From Alphaproteobacteria bacterium (lineage in GTDB: Bacteria > Pseudomonadota > Alphaproteobacteria > Rhizobiales > Rhizobiaceae): a DNA stretch of 15,027 nucleotides. The notes under the pieces were generated by a model that was given only the letters and a program-made list of their open reading frames with translations, was not told the origin of the DNA and did no database searches. The stretch covers positions 1-15,027 of the forward strand of contig JAFKFE010001205.1 of the NCBI GenBank assembly GCA_017308345.1, given 5' to 3'. How positions within the stretch are numbered: position 1 is the first letter of the stretch; every line of letters begins with the position of its first letter. Below are positions 7,654 through 14,662 of the stretch, one piece after another. The position numbers were made by a program, and so were the translations under genes.

Positions 7654-7683
7654 TTCAGGTGAGGCCGGCCTGACCTGACTCTC
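7654..7683. repeat. Short palindrome, apparent internally deleted copy of the 3405-3544 element
   Basis: Between two minus-strand genes lies a near-perfect 24-bp palindrome (7655-7678; arms TCAGGT and ACCTGA around AGGCCGGCCT, with one G/G mismatch pair). Its left 19 bases match the left arm of the large element from 3417 on (18 of 19). Its right 18 bases match the end of the right arm through CTC near 3537 (16 of 18). The two matches overlap by CGGCCTG. It looks like the ends of the large element joined with the middle lost. It could also end transcription behind the gene that stops at 7702. Confidence 0.6.
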
Positions 7684-7701
7684 GTCACGCCTTGGCCTGG
7701 C

Positions 7702-8217
7702 TTATAGCCCTGTCAAACCGGCGAGCCAGTTCGCCGAGCGCTTCGCGGCGTCCACCGTTGCGCCGGCGGCGCGGGTGAGATCGGTCTTGACCACGGCATA
7801 GCCGGCCTTGGTGCGGTAAAGCACGGCGCGGCCGCCATCGACCGACCCGTCGAAGGCGACAGGCTTCGCTGCTTCCGTTTCGCTGGCCGTCACCGTTCCA
7901 CCGACCGGCGCGCTCGGGCGATGGTCGAGCTCGGGCGGCAGCGGGGCCATAGTTTCGACAGTGCGGTTCCTGGGCTTCAGATCCGGCCTGGAGGCTTTCG
8001 CGGCAAGCTCGGATGAAGAGGCCGAGCCCTTGACGCGGCAGATGCCCGAAACCAGCGGATAGTCGAAATTGCGCTGGTGCAGCATCTGGCTCTTCATCGC
8101 CGCCTCGCAGTCGGCGATCGTCGCCCATTTGGCCGGCGTCTCGCCGATATATTCGCACAGCTTGGCGTCGCAGTCGCAGCCGACGATGGTCATGGCGACA
8201 AGGGCGGTCTTGATCAC
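7702..8217 (-). CDS. Small cysteine-rich probable lipoprotein, function unknown
   Basis: 171 aa from the GTG at 8217, chosen because AGGGA lies 7 bases upstream and the N-terminus then reads MIKTALVAMTIVGC, a short Lys-bearing hydrophobic leader ending in an IVGC lipobox (C14). A longer ORF extends to 8451 but its first 78 residues look random. The first 61 residues hold five Cys (14, 16, 21, 37, 60). If C14 is lipidated, the other four could pair. After that comes a Ser/Pro/Ala/Thr-rich linker (about 65-125) and a short C-terminal part with RAVLYRTKAGYAVVKTDL. I do not recognise the family; rhizobial hypothetical proteins of this kind are likely. Same strand as the DUF2314 gene but separated from it by 175 bases. 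Confidence 0.7.
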   Translation of the reverse strand: MIKTALVAMTIVGCDCDAKLCEYIGETPAKWATIADCEAAMKSQMLHQRNFDYPLVSGICRVKGSASSSELAAKASRPDLKPRNRTVETMAPLPPELDHRPSAPVGGTVTASETEAAKPVAFDGSVDGGRAVLYRTKAGYAVVKTDLTRAAGATVDAAKRSANWLAGLTGL

Positions 8218-8550
8218 GGTCTTGTCCCTTCGAAATTGTCTCCCCACCCCCGATTGCATCATTCCATGTCGAACAAGGCGGGATTTGGCCGCGATTGTGA
8301 AATGTGGATGACGGGAGGTTTCCGAAGGTTGCTCAGCCGGCGACTGTGACCGAAATGCTTCAGTCGTGGCGTGGACATGTTCCAATTTGGCACCGGGCTT
8401 GGCCGGCGCCGGGCGGCAGGACCGTGCCCGGCTTGCGGATGGCGGCGGCAAGCGCGCCGCGCGTCGGGCAATATGAGAATCGGTGGCTGAACAGAATGTC
8501 GCTTGCCTGCCTGGCGATACACCGCGGCGACCGCCCAGGAAAGCGCTCCC
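8218..8550. other. Intergenic stretch without a supported gene
   Basis: This holds the leader of the gene starting at 8217 (AGGGA near 8225-8229 on the minus strand). Several overlapping reading frames exist on both strands, but they lack ribosome sites, family resemblance and steady third-position GC bias. No repeat or RNA gene is recognised. The promoter of the downstream minus-strand gene presumably lies here but no -35/-10 pair stands out. Confidence 0.5.
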
Positions 8551-8586
8551 AAAAAGACAGTCGGCGCTGGGATTTCTCCCAGCGCC
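8551..8586 (-). terminator. Intrinsic terminator on the minus strand
   Basis: On the minus strand GGCGCTGGGA pairs perfectly with TCCCAGCGCC around a GAAA tetraloop (stem bases 8577-8586 and 8563-8572). It is followed after seven bases by a run of five T (8555-8551). A 10-bp GC-rich stem with a stable GNRA loop and a T-run is the clearest terminator of the window. It ends a minus-strand transcript coming from above 8586, where no assured gene exists; the possible small ORF at 8593-8829 stops 6 bases before it. Confidence 0.75.
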
Positions 8587-8592
8587 TCCCTG

Positions 8593-8829
8593 TCAGATCA
8601 GGAACCGGTCGAGGCAGCAACTTCCGTAAAGTCGTCGCGCCAGGCCAGCCTTGATTTTGACGGTCCTGCCAGTCGCCGCCCGAGGGCAACTCCCGTTCCA
8701 GACCACGCCGATCTCCACCCTTGCGGGCTTCGCCCAGCGTGCCATCGAAGGTTTTTCCCGGCCTTCATGGCAGCATCGGTCCGCCGTCGGCGTTGGCACG
8801 CTTTCCGCGGCACCCGTAGGTCTCGGCAT
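8593..8829 (-). CDS. Possible small ORF (78 aa) or untranslated RNA ahead of the terminator
   Basis: An ATG at 8829 has GGAGG five bases upstream, and the frame runs 78 codons (MPRPTGAAES... to CCLDRFLI). It stops 6 bases before a strong terminator, so a discrete short transcript is likely. The product is basic, with Cys pairs in ADRCCHEG and GSCCL, and resembles nothing I know. Third-position GC is lower than in neighbouring genes, and other frames are also open here, so coding is not secure. The alternative is a small regulatory RNA ending at the terminator. I compared it by memory with tmRNA, RNase P RNA, 6S and SRP RNA hallmarks and saw none. Confidence 0.3.
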   Translation of the reverse strand: MPRPTGAAESVPTPTADRCCHEGREKPSMARWAKPARVEIGVVWNGSCPRAATGRTVKIKAGLARRLYGSCCLDRFLI

Positions 8830-9213
8830 CCGTCCCTCCAACAGGCGAACCTGCTTTCGTTCCGGGCCGTACGGGCCTCAGGAAATCCGCCTTGCGCTTT
8901 TGCCTTTCGGCTGGGGCGTTCAGTGGCCGCCTGAGATGGGTTTAACGTACGCCGGGTAACGGGTTTGGGGAATAACGGCGTGCCTGTGGATAGCGGGATT
9001 ATCGGGGACCAATGGCAAAAGCTTCGGAATCCGCCAGCCGAACCCCTTAGACAGCCTGCCCCGCTTTTTCTGTGACCCTGGACGCTTGAGCCTTGCCCCG
9101 TCGCCTTGTCCGCGTTTCAATGCCGGCAAAAGAGTTTGGGCCGGCAAAGGATCTTGGGCGCCAGCGCCGACTCTACCGCGCATAGTGCGCGACTTGCCTC
9201 GGGGGAGGTCGGC
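8830..9213. other. Intergenic stretch ahead of the lipid kinase gene
   Basis: No supported gene. It should hold the promoter of the minus-strand transcript that ends at 8551 and the promoter of the kinase gene at 9214. Small symmetric words are present: CCGTACGG within the G/C-rich region near 8868-8876, and GCGCA-TAG-TGCGC at 9178-9190, the latter about 24 bases before the kinase start, where it could fold in the leader. The kinase ribosome site GGGGGAGG is at 9201-9208. An in-frame ATG at 9106 upstream of the kinase TTG gives 36 residues with no family match. Confidence 0.45.
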
Positions 9214-10152
9214 TTGAAGGTCGGGGTGGTTCTCAATCCGATTGCCGGAGGCGGCAGGCTCAAGCGGCATTGGGCGGAGGTGGCGGCGTCGCTCACCAGG
9301 AATTTCGGTGATTTCGACCTGCGCGAGACGCAGGCCAGCGGCGATGCCGAGCGGCTGGCGATCGACCTTGCCGCCGGCGGATGCGACCTGGGGATCGCGG
9401 CAGGCGGTTACGGCACCGCCAGCGAGGTTGCCTACGGGCTGCTGCAGGCACAGCAGGAGTCCGGCCGCGAAAGCGCGCTGGGGCTTCTGCCTTGCGGCAC
9501 CGGCATCGACTTCGCGCGCGGGCTCGGCCTGCCGCGCGGCATCGACGCCACGCTCAAGCGGATCGCCGACGCCAAGGTCCGCAAGATCGACGCCGGCCGC
9601 ATCGGCTACATCGACGACCATGGCGCGCTGGCCAGCCGCCACTTCATCAACATCGCCAGCCTGGGTCTGTCCGGCGCGACGGATCGCGCCGTCAATGCCG
9701 ACAAGCGGAAGGGCAGGGTGTCGGCCAAGGCGCTGTTCTTCTGGCGCACCGTGCTGGAATTCGTCCGCTACCGTTTCCAGGACGTCAGGATCACCATCGA
9801 CGACGGCGAGCCGATCGAGGCGCGCATGGCGCTGGTGGCGGTGGCCAATGGCAAATTCTTCGGCGGCGGCATGATGATCGCCCCGGACGCCGAACTCGCC
9901 GACGGCCAGTTCGACATCGTCATCCTGCGCGCCGCCGGCAAGCTCGGCCTGATAAGGGACATCCGCCTGCTCTATGGCGGCCGGCACCGCAACCATCCGG
10001 CAATCACCATCCTGAGGGGGCGCAAGGTGCTGGTCGAGCCGTTGGGCGATATCGAGAAGAACGGCGCGCTGGTCGACATAGACGGCGAGTCGCCGGGCCG
10101 GATTCCGGCGACTTTCGAAATCCTGCCGGGGGCGCTGATGCTGAGGGGTTGA
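9214..10152 (+). CDS. Diacylglycerol/lipid kinase (YegS/DagK) family protein with altered GGDGT motif
   Basis: 312 aa, the family length. The family moves ATP phosphate to a lipid such as diacylglycerol or sphingoid/phosphatidylglycerol species at the inner membrane. The start is TTG at 9214 with GGGGGAGG five bases upstream; it begins directly with the first family strand KVGVVLNPIAGGGR (2-15). The nucleotide motif normally GGDGT reads GGYGT (64-68), so the catalytic/phosphate-site Asp is Tyr66. The usual GTGND reads GTGID (95-99). Later motifs are intact: FINIASLGLSG, VAVANGKFFGGGMMIAPDA, LADGQFDIVIL and the C-terminal VDIDGE with PATFEILPGALML. GAC to TAC is a one-base change. The frame is otherwise undamaged and codon-biased. 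It may be an inactive or modified kinase, a real variant, or a sequencing error. It is convergent with the operon at 10223. Confidence 0.88.
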   Translation: MKVGVVLNPIAGGGRLKRHWAEVAASLTRNFGDFDLRETQASGDAERLAIDLAAGGCDLGIAAGGYGTASEVAYGLLQAQQESGRESALGLLPCGTGIDFARGLGLPRGIDATLKRIADAKVRKIDAGRIGYIDDHGALASRHFINIASLGLSGATDRAVNADKRKGRVSAKALFFWRTVLEFVRYRFQDVRITIDDGEPIEARMALVAVANGKFFGGGMMIAPDAELADGQFDIVILRAAGKLGLIRDIRLLYGGRHRNHPAITILRGRKVLVEPLGDIEKNGALVDIDGESPGRIPATFEILPGALMLRG

Positions 10153-10222
10153 TTTAGCTGGCTGAGGAGCTGATTCAACCTGTGTGGTCACGTGACTGAA
10201 ATAGCTGACTAATTTTCGCCGG
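10153..10222. other. Convergent gene gap with GTCACGTGAC palindrome
   Basis: This is the 70-base gap between the stops of the convergent kinase and dehydrogenase genes. It has a perfect 10-bp palindrome GTCACGTGAC (10187-10196) and flanks that are partly complementary (TTAGCTGGCT near 10154 against AGCTGACTAA near 10203). There is no clean T-run, so a shared terminator is only possible. Confidence 0.3.
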
Positions 10223-11140
10223 CTACATCTCCAGCCTGGCCGGGAAGCCCGGCGCGCGTAGCTCCGTCCCGACAGCATCCTCGAGCAGCTTGACGATCTG
10301 GGTCGACCAGGCATCGCCGCCATAGACGCGCTTGCCTTCCTCGAAGATCGCGTTGACGCGGGTCGCCAGATCGAGCGGCGCGCCGAAATCCCTGCCCATG
10401 GCCAGCGCGAAGCCCAGGTCCTTCAGCGCCAGGTCCATGGTGAAGCCGATGTCGTAGGAGCCGTTGAGCACCAGCTGGCTTTCGGTCTCGTGGACGAAGC
10501 TGTTGCCGGAGGAGGCGACGATGGCGTGGTAGGCCTGGGCGAGCTCAAGCCCGCCCTGCTTAGCCACCCTGAGCGCTTCGCCGCACGCGACCAGATGGAT
10601 GAAGGCCAGCATGTTGGTGATCACCTTGATGACCGCCGCCGAGCCGATCGGGCCCATCAGGAAAGACTTCGCGCACATCGCCTCGATGGCCGGCCGGTGG
10701 CGTTCGTAGAGCGCGGCATCGCCGCCGACCAGAGCGGTGATCCTGCCCGCTGCGGCCAGATGCACGCCGCCGGTCACCGGACATTCCAGCGTCTCGATGC
10801 CTTTGGTCGAAGCAAGTGCTGCGAGCCGCAGTATCTCGTCGCGGCCATTGGTCGACATCTCGATCCAGGTTCCGCCGGCGGGCAGGCCCTGAAGCAATCC
10901 GTCGGGGCCGGCGAGCACCGCCTCGCTGACCTTCGGCGAGGGCAGGCAGGTAATCGCATTGCCGGCGCGGGCCGCTGCCTCGGCCGGGCTGGCCGCCGCC
11001 GTGGCGCCGAGCGCGACGAGGCGCTCGACCGCCGCCAGGTCGCGGTCGAAGACGGTGACGGCAAAGCCGTTGCGCAACAGGCTGGCGGCAAGGTTGCCGC
11101 CGAGATGGCCGAGGCCGATGAAGGCGTAAGCTTGGGTCAC
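10223..11140 (-). CDS. NAD(P)-dependent beta-hydroxyacid dehydrogenase (3-hydroxyisobutyrate dehydrogenase family)
   Basis: 305 aa. The N-terminal Rossmann fold starts with FIGLGHLGGNLA (7-18, GxGxxG), and VFDRD at 30-34 follows the second strand. The substrate loop CPVTGG (120-125) stands where the family has D-x-P-V-S-G-G. The catalytic Lys is K172 in GSAAVIKVITNM. The all-alpha C-terminal domain carries DLALKDLGFAL. The family oxidises 3-hydroxyisobutyrate, tartronate semialdehyde-type or other beta-hydroxyacids; the substrate is not deducible here. The start is GTG at 11140, which overlaps the stop of the upstream enolase-superfamily gene as GTGA, so translation is coupled. It is the last gene of the three-gene operon. 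Confidence 0.9.
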   Translation of the reverse strand: MTQAYAFIGLGHLGGNLAASLLRNGFAVTVFDRDLAAVERLVALGATAAASPAEAAARAGNAITCLPSPKVSEAVLAGPDGLLQGLPAGGTWIEMSTNGRDEILRLAALASTKGIETLECPVTGGVHLAAAGRITALVGGDAALYERHRPAIEAMCAKSFLMGPIGSAAVIKVITNMLAFIHLVACGEALRVAKQGGLELAQAYHAIVASSGNSFVHETESQLVLNGSYDIGFTMDLALKDLGFALAMGRDFGAPLDLATRVNAIFEEGKRVYGGDAWSTQIVKLLEDAVGTELRAPGFPARLEM

Positions 11141-12348
11141 GGCATCAACGGCGTCTGCATCATCTGCAGGTGCAGCTCCTTGCCGCTATAGGGGTGCGCG
11201 TCGCAGACCGCCTCGTCGAGCTCGACGCCGAGGCCCGGCTCCTTCGACGGGATGACATTGCCGTCCTGCCATTCGATCTTCTTCTTGAGCAGCGTGGCGT
11301 GGAAACCGTCCCACTGCTTCAGCGATTCCAGGATGAGGAAGTTGGGCAGCGTGACGGCAAGCTGGATGTTGGCGGCGCCGACGATCGGGCCGCAATAGCA
11401 ATGCGGCGCCACCTGGATGTGGTAGGCCTCGGCCATGGCAGCGATCTTCTTGGTCTCGAGTATTCCGCCGGAGCGGCCGAGATCCGGCTGCAGGATGGTC
11501 GCCGCGCGGTTCTCTATGACGCGGGCGAATTCGGATTTCGTGGTCAGCCGCTCGCCGGTGGCGACGGGAATGGAGGTCGCGCGGGCGACTTGCGCCATCA
11601 CCTCGGGCATGTCCGGCGGCACCGGCTCCTCGAACCACAGCGGATCGTAAGGCTCGATGGCGCGGGCAAGGCGTAGCGCCCCCGAGGCGGTGAACTGTCT
11701 GTGCGTGCCGAAGAGTATGTCTGCGCGGGTGCCGACAGCCTCGCGGATCGCCTTGATCATGCGCGCTGAAAGGTCGATGTCGATCAGGCGCGGCTGGTGA
11801 CCGTCATAGGCGGTGTAGGGGCCGGCCGGGTCGAGCTTCACGGCGTTGAAGCCCTGCTCGACATATTCGAGCGCGCAGGCGGCGGCCATGTCGGGGTCGT
11901 TGTAGACATTCTGGCCGCGCGCGTCTTCCGAATGGACGCTGCCGGTGTGCGGATAGAGATAGGTGTAGGAACGCAGCGTCTCATGCACCTGGCCGCCGAG
12001 CAGCTTGTAGACCGGCTTGTTCGCCTCCTTGCCGACGATGTCCCAGCAGGCCATCTCCAGCGCCGAGAAGCAGCCCATGCCGGAGACGTCGGGGCGTTGC
12101 GTGAAGCCGGAGGAATAGATGCGGCGGAACAGGTTCTCGATGTCGTGCGGATCGCGGCCGATCAAGTAGCGTTCGGCCATGTCCTCGATCATCCTGGCCG
12201 TGACATGCGCCGAGAAGGTCGCGTTGTAGGCCTCGCCGTAGCCGACCACGCCGCCGTCGGTGGTGAGCTTGACGAAGATGAAATACTTGCCGCCGATGCC
12301 GGGCGGCGGGTTGCCGACAACCCAGGTCTTTACGTCGGTGACTTTCAT
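11137..12348 (-). CDS. Mandelate racemase/muconate lactonizing enzyme family protein (enolase superfamily)
   Basis: 403 aa. The ATG at 12348 has GGAGG seven bases upstream and overlaps the stop of the GMC gene as ATGA. The N-terminal capping domain (about 1-125) includes the MACWDIVGKEANKPVYKLLGG signature at 99-119. The barrel domain has NAVKLD (168-173), FEEP (239-242), GER (265-267) and APH (314-316). By family analogy these supply acid/base and metal-binding residues for enolisation, giving dehydration or epimerisation of an acid sugar. At the third-strand position where the first metal-ligand Asp is expected, the sequence is DILFGTH (210-216), with Gly in the usual Asp slot and His two residues later. 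My recollection is that an FGTH form occurs in a common MR/MLE subgroup, so the enzyme need not be inactive. It resembles sugar-acid dehydratases (galactonate/mannonate type) more than mandelate racemase. Confidence 0.9.
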   Translation of the reverse strand: MKVTDVKTWVVGNPPPGIGGKYFIFVKLTTDGGVVGYGEAYNATFSAHVTARMIEDMAERYLIGRDPHDIENLFRRIYSSGFTQRPDVSGMGCFSALEMACWDIVGKEANKPVYKLLGGQVHETLRSYTYLYPHTGSVHSEDARGQNVYNDPDMAAACALEYVEQGFNAVKLDPAGPYTAYDGHQPRLIDIDLSARMIKAIREAVGTRADILFGTHRQFTASGALRLARAIEPYDPLWFEEPVPPDMPEVMAQVARATSIPVATGERLTTKSEFARVIENRAATILQPDLGRSGGILETKKIAAMAEAYHIQVAPHCYCGPIVGAANIQLAVTLPNFLILESLKQWDGFHATLLKKKIEWQDGNVIPSKEPGLGVELDEAVCDAHPYSGKELHLQMMQTPLMP

Positions 12349-13961
12349 TTGTGATCCTCCAGAACCAGGTCGGCGCCTCTCCATCCGGTCAGGATCGAAG
12401 CGGCGTTGGTGTTGCCCGTGATGTTGTCGGGGAAAATCGAAGCGTCGATGACGCGCAGGGCGTCCAGCCCGTGAACCTTCAGCCGCGGATCGACGACGGC
12501 GCGCGCGGCGTCCGGTCCCATGCGGCAGGTCGAGACCGGGTGATAGACCGTGCCCGAGCGTTTCCGGAAATCCTGGATCAGGTCGGCGTCCGATTTTATC
12601 GACGGGCCAGGCAGGACCTCTTCCTCGATGATCTCGGCCATGGCCGGCATGGAAGCGATCCTGCGCACGAACTTCACCGCCGCCAGCATTTCATCGACGT
12701 CGGCGTTGGTCGAATAGGCGTTGGGCGTGATCCTGGGATAGTCGCGCGGATTATTCGAGCGGATCATGATCTCGCCGCGGCTCGAGGGCCGGCAGTTGGA
12801 CAGGCCGATCGAGAAGCCCGGCCAAGGGTCGGGCGTCAGGATCGGGCGCTCGCCGCTCTTCGGGATGACGGTGGAGAAGGCCTGGAAATAGAGCTGCATG
12901 TTCGGCCGCGCCATCGACGGGTCGGTGCGGAAGAAGCCGCCGGCATTGTTCATCGACAGCGACAGCGGACCGGAGCGCAACAGAATGTATTGCATGCCGA
13001 CCAGGAGCTTGCCCCACCACGGCCGCAGGGTCTGGTTGAGCGTCGGCAGCTTGCCTTTGAAAGTGTAGTTGATGCCGACGTGGTCCTGTAGATTGGCGCC
13101 GACATTGCCGTTGGCGTGGACGACCGGGATGCCGAGGCCGGCCAGCAGCGCCGAAGGGCCGATGCCGGACAGCTGCAGCAGTTGCGGCGAGTTGATCGAG
13201 CCGCCCGACAGGATCACCTCGCGGCCGGCGCGAGCCGTCTTCTTCTCGCCGTTCTGTTCATATTCGACGCCGCTGGCGCGCTTGCCCTCGAACAGGATCC
13301 TCGTCGCCAGCGCGTTGGTCTCGACACGGACATTGCCGCGCTTCATCGCCGGCCGCAGGAAGGCGCGGGCCGCCGACATGCGGCGCCCGTTCCTGGTCGT
13401 GATCTGGTAGACGCCGACGCCTTCCTGGGAGGCGCCGTTGAAGTCCGGATTGAACGGCAGCCCGGCCTGCTCGGCGGCGGCGAGATAGCGCTTGGTCAGC
13501 GGGTGCACCGCGCGCGAACAATCGGTGACGTGCAGCGGTCCGCCGGTGCCGCGCCACTGGTCGGCGCCAGCCTCGTTGTCCTCCATCGCCTTGAAGGAAG
13601 GCAGGAGGTCGTCATAGGCCCAGCCCGGATTGCCGGCGGCGGCCCAGGCATCGAAATCCTCCCGCGCGCCGCGGATGAAGACCATGGCGTTGATCGAGCT
13701 GGAGCCGCCGAGCAGCTTGCCGCGCGGCCAGTGATCGGCATTGCCGGCGAGGCCGGGATCCGGCTCGGCCTTGTAGTTCCAGTTGACGGCCGGGTCGAAG
13801 AAGGTCTTGCCGTAGCCGAGCGGCATCTGCACGTATAAGCGCTGGTCGGTTCCGCCGGCCTCAAGCACCAGCACCGAGAAGCGGCCCGAGGCCGACAGTC
13901 TGTCGGCAACCACCGAACCGGCCGAACCGGAGCCGACGATAATGAAATCATAAGTCTGCAT
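12345..13961 (-). CDS. GMC-family FAD oxidoreductase (choline/alcohol dehydrogenase-like)
   Basis: 538 aa, full length. FAD-binding GSGSAG is at 10-15 and the ribose-binding acidic residue is E34 (LEAGG). GMC signature 1 is GKLLGGSSSINAMVFIRG at 81-98 and signature 2 is GGSINSPQLLQLSGIGP at 253-269. The catalytic His is H474 in YHPVSTCRMG, followed 43-45 residues on by Asn in GNTNA, the usual His/Asn pair. Such enzymes oxidise an alcohol group with FAD and pass electrons to O2 or a quinone/cytochrome chain. Substrate specificity cannot be read; choline is only one option, and no betaine aldehyde dehydrogenase is adjacent. No signal peptide is seen, so it is cytoplasmic. It is the first gene of the operon; its only GGAGG is 14 bases before the ATG, so initiation may be weak. 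Confidence 0.93.
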   Translation of the reverse strand: MQTYDFIIVGSGSAGSVVADRLSASGRFSVLVLEAGGTDQRLYVQMPLGYGKTFFDPAVNWNYKAEPDPGLAGNADHWPRGKLLGGSSSINAMVFIRGAREDFDAWAAAGNPGWAYDDLLPSFKAMEDNEAGADQWRGTGGPLHVTDCSRAVHPLTKRYLAAAEQAGLPFNPDFNGASQEGVGVYQITTRNGRRMSAARAFLRPAMKRGNVRVETNALATRILFEGKRASGVEYEQNGEKKTARAGREVILSGGSINSPQLLQLSGIGPSALLAGLGIPVVHANGNVGANLQDHVGINYTFKGKLPTLNQTLRPWWGKLLVGMQYILLRSGPLSLSMNNAGGFFRTDPSMARPNMQLYFQAFSTVIPKSGERPILTPDPWPGFSIGLSNCRPSSRGEIMIRSNNPRDYPRITPNAYSTNADVDEMLAAVKFVRRIASMPAMAEIIEEEVLPGPSIKSDADLIQDFRKRSGTVYHPVSTCRMGPDAARAVVDPRLKVHGLDALRVIDASIFPDNITGNTNAASILTGWRGADLVLEDHK

Positions 13962-14005
13962 GATGGAAGGGCGGCCTCCGCAATTTCGGGCTTACCCTAG
14001 ACATT

Positions 14006-14036
14006 GCCGGCTTGTGGCGTCGCCACGGCTTCCGGC
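14006..14036. promoter_or_regulatory. Dyad in the divergent gap of the GMC operon and yciA
   Basis: GTGGCG-T-CGCCAC (14014-14026) is a perfect 6+6 inverted repeat, flanked by GCCGG at 14006-14010 and CCGGC at 14032-14036, which pair again outside it. It lies about 45-75 bases upstream of the GMC start and more than 110 bases before yciA, a fitting place for an operator of the catabolic operon. No T-run follows, so a terminator is less likely. No regulator gene for the operon is in the window. Confidence 0.4.
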
Positions 14037-14149
14037 ATGGCTTGTGAAAAAAGCGACCGGCGCGGTGGCGCGCATTTCGCTTTCACCAGAGCTTGCGACA
14101 TGACGGTCGCATTGATACGCAACGGCAACTGACCTTTGAGGATCTCGCC

Positions 14150-14545
14150 ATGGTGCATTACGCGGACGGAAAACCCCTCGGCGATCTCACGCTGCGGACG
14201 CTCGCCATGCCCTCCGACGCCAATGCGGCCGGCGACATCTTCGGCGGCTGGGTGATGGCGCAGATGGACCTTGCCTGCGGCATCCGCGCCGCCGAGCGCG
14301 CCAAGGGCCGCGTCGTGACGGCGGCGGTCAAGGAGATGTCCTTCGCCAAGCCGATGAAGGTTGGCGACACGCTCTGCATCTACACCCATGTCGAGCGCGT
14401 CGGCCGCACCTCGATGGTGCTCAAGGTCGAGGCCTGGGCGCAGCGCTACCTTTCCGATCTGATGGAAAAGGTCACCCATGCCGACTTCGTCATGGTGGCG
14501 CTCGACGGCGAGGGCAAGCCGAAGCCGGTTCCGGCCGAGAGCTGA
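14150..14545 (+). CDS. yciA: Acyl-CoA thioesterase YciA
   Basis: 131 aa hotdog-fold thioesterase that hydrolyses acyl-CoA to free acid and CoA in the cytoplasm. GDLTLRTLAMPSDANAAGDI (11-30) followed by FGGWVMAQMD (31-40) matches E. coli YciA almost residue for residue. It includes the catalytic-helix Asp in NAAGDIFGG (D29) and the later GRVVTAAVKEMSF and KPMKVGD strands. It ends VALDGEGKPKPVP, also as in YciA. The ATG at 14150 has TTGAGG eight bases upstream. An in-frame ATG at 14093 would add 19 residues absent from the family. It is divergent to the GMC operon with 188 bases between starts. A role in recycling CoA from short or medium acyl-CoAs is the family view; no link to the operon is shown. 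Confidence 0.93.
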   Translation: MVHYADGKPLGDLTLRTLAMPSDANAAGDIFGGWVMAQMDLACGIRAAERAKGRVVTAAVKEMSFAKPMKVGDTLCIYTHVERVGRTSMVLKVEAWAQRYLSDLMEKVTHADFVMVALDGEGKPKPVPAES

Positions 14546-14662
14546 CGGATACCGATTCTCCCCAGGCTTGCCGTTTTGTAACAACGCCCGCGCGGGAGAT
14601 GCGCTTCGCGACATCCAATGGTTGCCTTCGCGCCCCATTTTGAGGTCGCGAGGGGGAAAACA

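Noticed and set aside
8503..8959. Plus-strand ORFs of about 102-143 codons in the 1-kb gap
   Set aside because: They have no ribosome site, their composition is Arg/Pro/Ser-rich and random-looking, and they run antisense through the terminator-linked minus-strand region.
8587..8960. Possible tmRNA, RNase P RNA, 6S or SRP RNA in the gap
   Set aside because: None of the conserved core words of these RNAs was found on either strand; only the terminator supports a transcript.
8920..10323. 467-codon minus-strand ORF across the kinase gene
   Set aside because: It is the mirror of the lipid kinase gene, which carries all family motifs; the antisense product has no recognisable domain.
14093..14119. 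Possible yciA promoter TTGCGA to GATACG
   Set aside because: The spacer is only 15 bases and the boxes are weak, so it is not listed as a promoter.
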